A stretch of 14,644 nt of DNA from Clostridia bacterium (GTDB lineage: Bacteria; Bacillota; Clostridia; Monoglobales; Monoglobaceae): contig CAAGHZ010000016.1 of the NCBI GenBank assembly GCA_900769795.1, positions 1 through 14,644 on the forward strand. The letters are read 5' to 3'. The translations under genes and the position numbers were made by a program. A model generated the notes under the pieces. The model saw only the letters and a list, made by a program, of their open reading frames with translations. It was not told the origin of the DNA and did not search any database. Shown here one piece after another: positions 1 through 6,419 of the stretch. Every line of letters starts with the position of its first letter. The first letter of the stretch is position 1.

Positions 1-1767
1 GACAGAGTGTCTTTAAATCTTTGCGAAGAAGACTGTGGGAAAACGACTGAGGAGCTTTTGACAGAATATAAAAAGGGAAACCACAGTAAATATCTTGAGG
101 TTTTGTATTTTCAGTATGGAAGATATCTGCTCATATCATCATCAAGAAAAGGTTGTCTGCCGGCAAACCTCCAAGGAATATGGAATTGCCATGAGCATTC
201 ACCCTGGGGAAGCGGATATTGGCACAATATAAATGTCCAGATGAACTATTGGCCATCGTTTAATACAAATCTTGTTGAGATGTTTGAGCCTTATGCTGAT
301 TATTTTATGGCATACTATGATGCTGCAGGCTCACTTGCAGAAGATTATATCAAAAGGACCAATCCAGAAAATTATATAGAGGGAGAATGTGGGTTTACAA
401 TAGGAACAGGCACATATCCCTACTATATTACGGCACCGGGACTCCATTCAGGTCCGGGTACGGTTGGGCTTACCTCAAAGCTGTTCTGGGAATATTATGA
501 CTTTACGAGAAATAAAAAAATATTAGACAAAGTATCCTACAAAGCCCTAAAAGGTGCAAGCGAGTTTCTTACAAAAACCGTAAAGGAGTATGACGACGAA
601 TATTTGACTTCCTTCTCGGCATCACCCGAACAGATGAACAACGGGGCGTTTGTAGTAAAGGGAACATATTACCAAACGGTAGGTTGTTCCTTTGATCAGC
701 AGTTTATATACGAAAATGGAAAGGATTTTATAAAGGCATCGGAAATTCTTGGCGAAAGCAGTAAAACCCTTGATATCCAAAAAGAGCAGATTGACAAGTA
801 TCATCCGGTAAGGGTTGGCTGGTCGGGACAAATCAAGGAATATTTAGAAGAAAAATTCTATGGAGAGATAGGAGAGTATAATCACAGACATATTTCGCAG
901 CTTATGGCATTGTATCCGGGAACCCTAATAAACTCCGATACGGATGCATGGATGGATGCTGCAAAGCTGACATTGACAGAGAGAGGTGACAAGTCCACGG
1001 GATGGGCGCTTGCGCACAGGCTCAACGCCTGGGCAAGAACCGGCGACGGAAACCACGCTTATAAGCTGGTTGCAGAGCTCTTGACAAACAAAACAAACCC
1101 AAATCTGTGGGACGAGCATCCGCCGTTCCAAATAGACGGCAATTTCGGTGCAACCTCGGGCATAGCCGAGATGCTGCTGCAAAGCCATGAGGGGTATATT
1201 CATATTTTACCTTCACTTCCTGATTTCTGGAGCTGCGGCGAGGTGATGGGGCTTACTGCAAGGGGCGCCTTTGAAGTCGGCGTAAAGTGGCAGGATAACT
1301 GTGCAGACAGAGTGACTATAAAGTCTCTTAAAGGTAATGATGTTTGTATAAAGGCAAATTTTGCAGAAACTGTGTCGGTTAAGGTTGCCGGAAGAGATGT
1401 TGATTTTAAGGTAGTAAATGGTTTGGTTGAGTTTAAAACCGAGATAGATGCCATTTATGAGATTACAGGCTTTGTGCCTGTAAAGAGAGATAATTCTCTG
1501 TCAGACCTTAAGGTTAGCGAGGCACTTGAGCTTAGCTGGCAGGGAGGAGAGTGTGATGTGCTCAGAGCGGTAGATGATTCGCCTGTTTATGAGTGTATTG
1601 CAAAGAATGTAAAATCTCCGTACAGAGACGACTTTGACTTTGACAGGGCGGAAATTGTTACATATAAAATAGATAATGGCAGATGCTCAGCGGTGAAAAC
1701 TGCAAATCACTCAACACAGTTGGAGAGAGATATTTATAAAAATGTAATAAAGGCAAAACAAAGATAA
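1..1767 (+). CDS. GH95 family alpha-L-fucosidase-like glycosidase, 5' end outside window
   Basis: Glycoside hydrolase family 95 enzymes remove alpha-1,2-linked L-fucose (some members L-galactose) from glycans by inversion. The frame is open from base 1, so the N-terminal part is outside the window; 588 codons remain, against roughly 750-800 for whole family members, so the GTG at 7 is not a real start. Recognisable family blocks, in codon numbers from base 1, are LQGIWN near 57, HNINVQMNYWP at 75-85 (the two Asn that assist catalysis are codons 76 and 78), SPEQ with its Glu at 210 (aligning with the family's general acid), NHRHISQLMALYPG near 294, GDKSTGWALAHRLNAWARTGD near 330, and HPPFQIDGNFG with Asp 379. 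Family similarity ends near codon 490; the last ~95 residues are not recognised. A signal peptide cannot be judged. The gene ends at a hairpin terminator. Family call is confident; the sugar is inferred. Confidence 0.88.
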   Translation, partial: DRVSLNLCEEDCGKTTEELLTEYKKGNHSKYLEVLYFQYGRYLLISSSRKGCLPANLQGIWNCHEHSPWGSGYWHNINVQMNYWPSFNTNLVEMFEPYADYFMAYYDAAGSLAEDYIKRTNPENYIEGECGFTIGTGTYPYYITAPGLHSGPGTVGLTSKLFWEYYDFTRNKKILDKVSYKALKGASEFLTKTVKEYDDEYLTSFSASPEQMNNGAFVVKGTYYQTVGCSFDQQFIYENGKDFIKASEILGESSKTLDIQKEQIDKYHPVRVGWSGQIKEYLEEKFYGEIGEYNHRHISQLMALYPGTLINSDTDAWMDAAKLTLTERGDKSTGWALAHRLNAWARTGDGNHAYKLVAELLTNKTNPNLWDEHPPFQIDGNFGATSGIAEMLLQSHEGYIHILPSLPDFWSCGEVMGLTARGAFEVGVKWQDNCADRVTIKSLKGNDVCIKANFAETVSVKVAGRDVDFKVVNGLVEFKTEIDAIYEITGFVPVKRDNSLSDLKVSEALELSWQGGECDVLRAVDDSPVYECIAKNVKSPYRDDFDFDRAEIVTYKIDNGRCSAVKTANHSTQLERDIYKNVIKAKQR

Positions 1768-1768
1768 T

Positions 1769-1816
1769 AAGTAAAAGAAGCAAAAGGGGCGGCGCGGCTG
1801 TCCCTTTTGTTTACTT
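1769..1816 (+). terminator. Hairpin terminator after the GH95 gene
   Basis: An 8-bp perfect stem, CAAAAGGG (1781-1788) with CCCTTTTG (1802-1809), is extended by AAGTAAA (1769-1775) pairing with TTTACTT (1810-1816) across a five-base bulge. The loop is GC-rich. No long T run follows, only TATATATT, so termination may be partial. It lies between the GH95 stop and the promoter of the ABC operon. Confidence 0.6.
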
Positions 1817-1821
1817 ATATA

Positions 1822-1850
1822 TTGACAAAATGAGGAAAATGGTGTAGAAT
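1822..1850 (+). promoter_or_regulatory. SigA-type promoter of the amino-acid ABC operon
   Basis: A perfect -35 box TTGACA (1822-1827) and a -10 box TAGAAT (1845-1850, five of six matches) are separated by 17 bp. The start codon of the binding protein lies about 40 bases downstream of the expected transcript start, with AGGAGG at 1882-1887 nine bases before the ATG. No operator was recognised. Confidence 0.8.
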
Positions 1851-1896
1851 ATCAAGTAAAATAAATATAATTATATTCTTTAGGAGGAATATTAAA

Positions 1897-2649
1897 ATGA
1901 AAAAGTTAATTTCAATTGTTCTTTGTGTAGTTCTTGCACTTGGCGTTTTAGCCGGTTGCGGAGAAGCTCCTGCTACAACAGATGCAGCAGAAAAGCTTGT
2001 TATGGCAACAAATGCAGCATTCCCACCATATGAATTTTACGAGGGTGAAAAGATTGTTGGTATCGATGCTGAAATAGCAGCCGCTATCGCAGAAAAACTC
2101 GGTATGGAACTTGAAATTCAGGATACAGAGTTTGGTTCAATCATCACAGGCGTACAGACAGGTAAGTATGACATTGGTATGGCAGGTATGACAGTTACTG
2201 AAGAGCGTATGCAGACAGTTAACTTCTCTGAAACATATGCAACAGGTATTCAGTCAGTTATCGTTAAAGCAGATTCTGACATTAAGTCTATTGAGGACAT
2301 CACAGGCAAGAAGATTGGTGTTCAGCAGGATACAACAGGTCACATTTATTCAGCAGATGAGTATGGCGACGAGTTTGTAACACCTTACAACAAGGGTGCA
2401 GATGCAGTTTCAGCACTCATCAGCGGTAAAGTTGATTGCGTTATCATTGATAACGAACCTGCAAAATCATTTGTTGCAGCAAACGAAGGTCTTGTAATTC
2501 TTGATACAGAGTATGCAGTAGAAGATTACGCTATCTGTATTGCGAAAGAAAACACAGAACTTTTAGAAAAAGTTAACGGTGCATTGGCAGAACTTATTGC
2601 TGACGGAACTGTTAAGGCTATTGTAGACAAGTACATCGCTGCTGAATAA
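1897..2649 (+). CDS. Amino-acid ABC transporter substrate-binding lipoprotein
   Basis: Extracellular solute-binding protein of family 3 that captures an amino acid and delivers it to the permease encoded next. The 250-residue protein starts with a lipoprotein signal peptide (MKK, hydrophobic stretch, lipobox LAGC at 18-21), so Cys21 should be lipidated and anchor it to the outer face of the membrane. The two-lobed fold is visible from FPPYEF (42-47) and GIDAEIAAAIAEKLG (55-69). Arg104 in GMTVTEERMQ lies where family members bind the ligand carboxylate, and Asp185 in VIIDNEPA where they bind the amino group. These point to a polar or general L-amino acid (His, Gln or cystine type); exact specificity cannot be read. 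The start is set by AGGAGG nine bases upstream. First gene of a three-gene operon, followed by a strong hairpin that may raise its level over the membrane parts. Confidence 0.93.
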   Translation: MKKLISIVLCVVLALGVLAGCGEAPATTDAAEKLVMATNAAFPPYEFYEGEKIVGIDAEIAAAIAEKLGMELEIQDTEFGSIITGVQTGKYDIGMAGMTVTEERMQTVNFSETYATGIQSVIVKADSDIKSIEDITGKKIGVQQDTTGHIYSADEYGDEFVTPYNKGADAVSALISGKVDCVIIDNEPAKSFVAANEGLVILDTEYAVEDYAICIAKENTELLEKVNGALAELIADGTVKAIVDKYIAAE

Positions 2650-2675
2650 TTTTTAAAAAAACAGAGATAAACAAA

Positions 2676-2704
2676 TGACGTTGCACCATTTTGGTGCAAC
2701 GTCA
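2676..2704 (+). repeat. 13-bp perfect inverted repeat between binding-protein and permease genes
   Basis: TGACGTTGCACCA (2676-2688), loop TTT, and TGGTGCAACGTCA (2692-2704) form a 13-bp perfect stem. It is followed by AATCTTG, not a T run, so it does not look like a full intrinsic terminator. Hairpins after the binding-protein gene of ABC operons often protect the upstream message from 3' decay or cause partial termination, giving excess binding protein; that role is inferred here. Confidence 0.75.
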
Positions 2705-2730
2705 AATCTTGTATATAGGAGTTGATTTTC

Positions 2731-3450
2731 GTGTCGTTAAAGGACCAGTTTATACTTAATTTTATAGACGACAACAGATGGAGATATCTTGCGCAAGGTC
2801 TTGGCAGAACATTGTTGATTGCCTTTTTTGCGGTTTTAATCGGTGTAGCAATTGGTATTATTGTTGCGAGTATACGTTCGAGTTATGATAAAAACTGCGA
2901 AAGTCTTGCAAGAAGAAAAAACTTTGGATATTATTTTCTGAAGATATGCAACGGGATATGTAAGATATACCTGACGATATTCAGAGGTACTCCTGTTGTG
3001 GTTCAGCTCCTTATAGCATACTTTATCATTTTTGCATCCTCAAATAATGGGGTAATGGTTGCATCGATTGCCTTTGGTATAAATTCAGGTGCATACGTTG
3101 CTGAAATTTTAAGAGGCGGAATAATGAGTATTGACAATGGTCAGTTTGAGGCAGGAAGATCCCTTGGATTTAACTATTTTCAAACAATGGTATATATTAT
3201 AATCCCTCAGGTATTTAAAAGTGTTCTTCCGACTCTGCTCAACGAGTTTATAGCACTTTTAAAAGAGACCTCTGTGTCCGGTTATGTTGGTATTATAGAC
3301 CTTACAAAAGGTGGAGATATAATCAGAGGACGTACCTTCTCGGCATTTATGCCTTTGTTGGCAGTTGCGTTAATCTATCTTGTGATAGTAATGTTATTGA
3401 CCTATCTGACAGGAAAACTTGAGAGGAGGTTGCGTACAAGTGAAAGATAA
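2731..3450 (+). CDS. Amino-acid ABC transporter permease
   Basis: Integral membrane subunit of the polar amino-acid importer family (HisM/GlnP type). The GTG at 2731 is chosen because AGGAG (2717-2721) lies nine bases before it; the in-frame TTG at 2722 abuts that site and cannot use it. The 239-residue protein has a hydrophobic segment near 27-48, the family-typical FRGTPVVVQLL at 84-94, further membrane segments around 90-116, 185-200 and 207-230, and the cytoplasmic EAA loop, beginning EAGRSLG at 140-146 and reaching Pro159, which docks on the ATPase. A charged loop (about 50-66) after the first segment is longer than in compact members. The end overlaps the ATPase start by 11 bases, implying translational coupling. 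Only one permease is encoded, so the transporter is probably a homodimer in the membrane. Confidence 0.92.
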   Translation: MSLKDQFILNFIDDNRWRYLAQGLGRTLLIAFFAVLIGVAIGIIVASIRSSYDKNCESLARRKNFGYYFLKICNGICKIYLTIFRGTPVVVQLLIAYFIIFASSNNGVMVASIAFGINSGAYVAEILRGGIMSIDNGQFEAGRSLGFNYFQTMVYIIIPQVFKSVLPTLLNEFIALLKETSVSGYVGIIDLTKGGDIIRGRTFSAFMPLLAVALIYLVIVMLLTYLTGKLERRLRTSER

Positions 3451-4180
3451 TATCATAGAGGTAAAAGGTCTGAAAAAGTATTATTTTAATGGCGAAATTA
3501 AAGCCCTTGACGGAGTTGACCTTGATGTAAAAAAGGGAGAGGTTATCGTAATCATTGGTCCGTCGGGATGCGGAAAGTCTACGTTTTTGCGCTCTCTTAA
3601 TCTTCTTGAGATGCCAACAAGTGGCGAGATTTTTCTTGAGGGCGTAGACATTGCGGACCCCAATAATGACATAAATCTGCACAGACAGAAGATGGGAATG
3701 GTGTTTCAGCAGTTTAACCTCTTTCCTCATATGACGATACTTAAAAACCTTTGCATTGCCCCGATGAAACTCTTGAAAAAGAGTAAGGAAGAAGCAGAGA
3801 AACAGGCGATGGATTTGCTGAGTGTCGTTGGGCTTGAAGACAGAGCAGGTGCATATCCTGCACAGTTGTCGGGTGGACAAAAGCAGAGGGTTGCAATCGT
3901 ACGTGCGCTTTGTATGAACCCCGATGTAATGCTCTTTGATGAGCCGACATCTGCACTTGACCCTGAGATGGTCGGCGAGGTTCTTGATGTTATGAAGAAA
4001 CTTGCGGCTGACGGAATGACAATGCTTGTTGTAACCCACGAAATGGGATTTGCAAGAGAGGTTGCCGACAGAGTAATATTTATGGAGAGCGGTAAAATCC
4101 TTGAAATGGGAACTCCTGAACAGATTTTCTCAAACGCTCAGAACGAGAGAACAAAAGAGTTCTTAAGAAAAGTTTTATAA
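3440..4180 (+). CDS. Amino-acid ABC transporter ATP-binding protein
   Basis: Cytoplasmic ATPase that powers the importer (GlnQ/HisP type). All nucleotide-binding motifs are present in the 246-residue product: Walker A GPSGCGKST at 40-48, Q-loop VFQQFNLFPH at 88-97, signature LSGGQ at 143-147, Walker B VMLFDEP with catalytic Glu168, D-loop SALD at 171-174 and switch His200 in VVTHEM. The GTG start at 3440 is preferred because AGGAGG (3424-3429) lies ten bases upstream, inside the end of the permease gene; the TTG at 3419 has no such site. It is the last gene of the operon and runs directly into a bidirectional terminator. Confidence 0.94.
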   Translation: MKDNIIEVKGLKKYYFNGEIKALDGVDLDVKKGEVIVIIGPSGCGKSTFLRSLNLLEMPTSGEIFLEGVDIADPNNDINLHRQKMGMVFQQFNLFPHMTILKNLCIAPMKLLKKSKEEAEKQAMDLLSVVGLEDRAGAYPAQLSGGQKQRVAIVRALCMNPDVMLFDEPTSALDPEMVGEVLDVMKKLAADGMTMLVVTHEMGFAREVADRVIFMESGKILEMGTPEQIFSNAQNERTKEFLRKVL

Positions 4181-4181
4181 A

Positions 4182-4212
4182 AAAAAGAAGAGTGCGTTGC
4201 ACTCTTCTTTTT
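4182..4212. terminator. Bidirectional terminator between converging operons
   Basis: A 14-bp perfect stem, AAAAAGAAGAGTGC (4182-4195) with GCACTCTTCTTTTT (4199-4212), encloses the loop GTT. The A run on one side and T run on the other make it a rho-independent terminator on both strands. It serves the ABC operon from the left, and the minus-strand operon from the right, whose final stop codon (4211-4213) overlaps the stem. Confidence 0.9.
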
Positions 4213-4741
4213 AGTTTCTTTCATATAAGCTGTTTCCCTTACTATCTATGATAACGACTGCGGGGAAGTCAACAACTGTCAATTTTCTTATTGCCTCGGT
4301 GCCAAGGTCTTCGTAGGCAACAACCTCTGCAGATGTTATACTCTTTGCGATAATTGCGCCTGCGCCGCCGATTGCGCCAAGGTATACGGCGCCGTGTTTC
4401 TTCATTGCCTCGATAACTTCGGGACTTCTCTCGCCCTTTCCAATCATTGCGGTCTGCCCAAGCGAGATTAAAGTCGGAGCATAGGCGTCCATTCTTCCGC
4501 TTGTGGTAGGTCCGCAAGAGCCGATAACCTGACCCGGTTTTGCGGGAGCAGGCCCTGCATAATATATGGCAAGGTTTTCGATCTCAATCGGTGGTTCTAT
4601 ACCATTTGCAAGGTTTTCGGTCAGTCGCTTGTGCGCGGCATCACGGGCAGTATATATTGTACCTGTAATTAAAACGCTGTCACCTGCTTTTAAATTTTTT
4701 ACAGTCTCTTTTGTTATTGGTGTAGTAATCTTAATGGGCAT
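4211..4741 (-). CDS. Fumarate hydratase class I beta-subunit-like protein (Fumerase_C), no alpha subunit adjacent
   Basis: Matches the beta subunit of two-subunit, iron-sulfur class I fumarase / L(+)-tartrate dehydratase, which interconvert fumarate and malate or dehydrate tartrate. The 176-residue product is a complete beta subunit: LKAGDSVLITGTIYTARDAA at 17-36, GSCGPTTSGRMDAYAPTLIS at 74-93, MIGKGERS at 99-106, VYLGAIGGAGAIIAKSI at 119-135 and AYEDLGTEAIRKL at 142-154. The ATG at 4741 is chosen because TGAGGG lies seven bases upstream; an in-frame TTG at 4777 would overlap the previous gene. The alpha subunit carrying the 4Fe-4S cluster is normally the adjacent upstream gene, but a HAD phosphatase gene stands there, 29 bases away. 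Last gene of the minus-strand operon. It may pair with an alpha subunit encoded elsewhere or have another partner. Confidence 0.88.
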   Translation of the reverse strand: MPIKITTPITKETVKNLKAGDSVLITGTIYTARDAAHKRLTENLANGIEPPIEIENLAIYYAGPAPAKPGQVIGSCGPTTSGRMDAYAPTLISLGQTAMIGKGERSPEVIEAMKKHGAVYLGAIGGAGAIIAKSITSAEVVAYEDLGTEAIRKLTVVDFPAVVIIDSKGNSLYERN

Positions 4742-4770
4742 TTGGTATCCCTCACAATCAAAATCTAAAA

Positions 4771-5787
4771 TCAGCAATACTGTTCCATATCGAGAACACT
4801 GTCTAAAATATAGTCGGCGTTGTTTTCCTCAAAATACTTCTTTGCGCCGTTTCGGTCAATCCCTGTCAATACACCCAAGAAACTAAAACCTGCCTTTTTT
4901 GCGGCAATCAAATCACAAGGCGCATCACCGATAACAAGAACCCTTTCAAGTTCACCATAGGTATAGTCGCCATCAATCAGTTCCTTGTTTGTGTGATTTT
5001 CTCCAAGGGCTGCTTTAAGAAAAACAAAGGGGTCGGGCTTAGAGAGAGGAAGTTTTGGCTTTAATTCCTTTTCTGCCTCTACAACCTCATCGTATGTGGT
5101 GTATATGTTGTTATCAAAGTATTTGTCGATTCCGGCGTTTTTAAGGGCAAATTCAGCTTCAATCTTTGGTCTGCCGGTTCCGACACCAAGCCTTGCGCCT
5201 GTGTCTCTGAGTTTTTGTAAAACTCTGTTTATATCAGGCTTTTCAAAAATTATTCTGTCGTCTGTCTTCATACCCTCAAACTCATCGGTACCATGGAAGT
5301 AGGATTGAAATGTATCAAGAATTTCCGCCCATAAGCCGTCCCCGCCACGCCTGTAAAAGCCGTCTGCCTTTTCGGGCAGAGAGGGAAGAGCAATCTCTTC
5401 AAGGGCAGAGTATACCTCAGGTGCTTTCATGTCGATGTTCTCAATAAACATACACACACTCTGAAAATGAGAGGTGTCAAGTGTGTCGAGTTCGGGATTT
5501 AAGTACTTTGACACGGAGAAAACTATATAGGCAAGGTCCCAGTTGGAATTTACGCCAAGACGCTTTACCGCCTGAACAAGTCTGCCGCCGCTGAACATAG
5601 AATTATAGATTTCGCTATATTGTTTGCGGCACCACTCTCTGTCTATTCCACAGTGGCCGTAGTGCTCATAATTTATCAAAAGGTCGTAGGCAGTCAATGC
5701 GGCGGTCTGCCAATAGACGCGCTCGCTTGTGATGACTCCGTCTAAATCAAAGATTATTTTGTCATAATCACTCAGCTGTAATTTCAT
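4771..5787 (-). CDS. HAD superfamily hydrolase, probable phosphatase, in a his-like operon
   Basis: Haloacid-dehalogenase-fold hydrolase, probably removing phosphate from a small molecule. In the 338-residue product, motif I is FDLDGVIT with nucleophile Asp14 and Asp16, motif II is the GVGTGRP stretch with Thr204, motif III is LSKPDP with Lys250, and motif IV is VIGDAPCD with Asp288 and Asp292. A long, mainly helical insertion of about 170 residues lies between motifs I and II and probably forms a large cap over the active site; this makes it longer than the common 220-residue phosphoglycolate-phosphatase-like proteins. The ATG at 5787 has GGGGAGG six bases upstream; it overlaps the end of the HisB-like gene by 20 bases, implying coupled translation. 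Histidinol-phosphate phosphatases of some bacteria are HAD enzymes, so that activity is possible, but nothing in the sequence proves it. Confidence 0.85.
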   Translation of the reverse strand: MKLQLSDYDKIIFDLDGVITSERVYWQTAALTAYDLLINYEHYGHCGIDREWCRKQYSEIYNSMFSGGRLVQAVKRLGVNSNWDLAYIVFSVSKYLNPELDTLDTSHFQSVCMFIENIDMKAPEVYSALEEIALPSLPEKADGFYRRGGDGLWAEILDTFQSYFHGTDEFEGMKTDDRIIFEKPDINRVLQKLRDTGARLGVGTGRPKIEAEFALKNAGIDKYFDNNIYTTYDEVVEAEKELKPKLPLSKPDPFVFLKAALGENHTNKELIDGDYTYGELERVLVIGDAPCDLIAAKKAGFSFLGVLTGIDRNGAKKYFEENNADYILDSVLDMEQYC

Positions 5788-6388
5788 ACACAACCTCCCC
5801 TGCAACGCCGGAGGTTGCACCTCCCTTTACAGTATCGGGATTTATTGCCGCACCAAGTGCGATACCAACTGCACGATAAACGGATTCCCAGATGTGGTGG
5901 CCGTTTTCACCTTTTTCAAGGTCGATGTGGAGGGTGCATCTTGCGCCTTGCACAAAGCCGTCAAGGAATGTAAGAAGCTCTTCAGATGGCATACCCTCAA
6001 CCATTTCATCGTAGTCTATATCTGTTGTAAAATCAAAGAGGGCTCTGTCCTCAAATGAAATTACGGCGGTAGTTTTTGCTTCGTCTATTATGCCGATGCC
6101 AAAGCCATAGCCTGATGGCTTGTTAAGGCGTACGAACTCGCCAACCGCCTTGCCGAGAGTCATAGATACATCTTCGGTCACAAGGTGAATAAGCTGAAAA
6201 TCGGGCAGATTAAGTTCTATATCAATATTAAGACCTGAACGCCATACGATATGCTCAATCATATGATTCAAAAATGGGAGAGGAGTTCTGATGTGATTTC
6301 TGTAATCACTCCAGAGTTCTCCCTTTTCGATTATAACCTTAACGGATGATTCACTTGTGCGACGTGTCGCTGTGATTTTGTTTTTCAT
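5768..6388 (-). CDS. Divergent imidazoleglycerol-phosphate dehydratase (HisB) family protein
   Basis: Resembles HisB dehydratase, the manganese enzyme of histidine synthesis, over its 206 residues: RRTSESSVKV (9-18), FLNHMIEH (39-46), HLVTEDVSMTLGKAV (68-82), TLHI (152-155) and GENGHHIWES (160-169). Several signature positions differ when aligned by eye with E. coli HisB. The FDHML Asp is Asn41, the His of THGG is Arg50, the HH pair of HHTVED is His68-Leu69, and the C-terminal PSSKG with its conserved Lys is replaced by GATSGVAGE (190-198). The second-half HHxxE (His164, His165, Glu168) is intact. Loss of metal-ligand and phosphate-contact positions suggests an altered substrate or chemistry, or reduced activity. 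The ATG at 6388 has AGGAGGG six bases upstream. It follows the HisD-like gene by 31 bases. I assign the family, not the reaction, so no symbol is given. Confidence 0.82.
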   Translation of the reverse strand: MKNKITATRRTSESSVKVIIEKGELWSDYRNHIRTPLPFLNHMIEHIVWRSGLNIDIELNLPDFQLIHLVTEDVSMTLGKAVGEFVRLNKPSGYGFGIGIIDEAKTTAVISFEDRALFDFTTDIDYDEMVEGMPSEELLTFLDGFVQGARCTLHIDLEKGENGHHIWESVYRAVGIALGAAINPDTVKGGATSGVAGEVVYEITAE

Positions 6389-6419
6389 AATAAACCCTCC
6401 TGAAATATTGGGAAGTATT

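Noticed and set aside
7..9. GTG as a start for the GH95 gene
   Set aside because: The frame is open to base 1 and a large N-terminal part of the family is missing, so the real start lies outside the window.
2722..2724. TTG as the permease start
   Set aside because: The ribosome site AGGAG abuts it, while the GTG at 2731 has a nine-base spacing.
3347..4039. Long minus-strand open frame (230 codons) opposite the permease and ATPase genes
   Set aside because: It has no recognisable protein features and lies antisense to the ABC ATPase, all of whose motifs are intact.
4742..4777. Upstream TTG extension of the fumarase beta-like gene
   Set aside because: The added residues match nothing in the family, overlap the HAD gene, and the ATG at 4741 has its own ribosome site.
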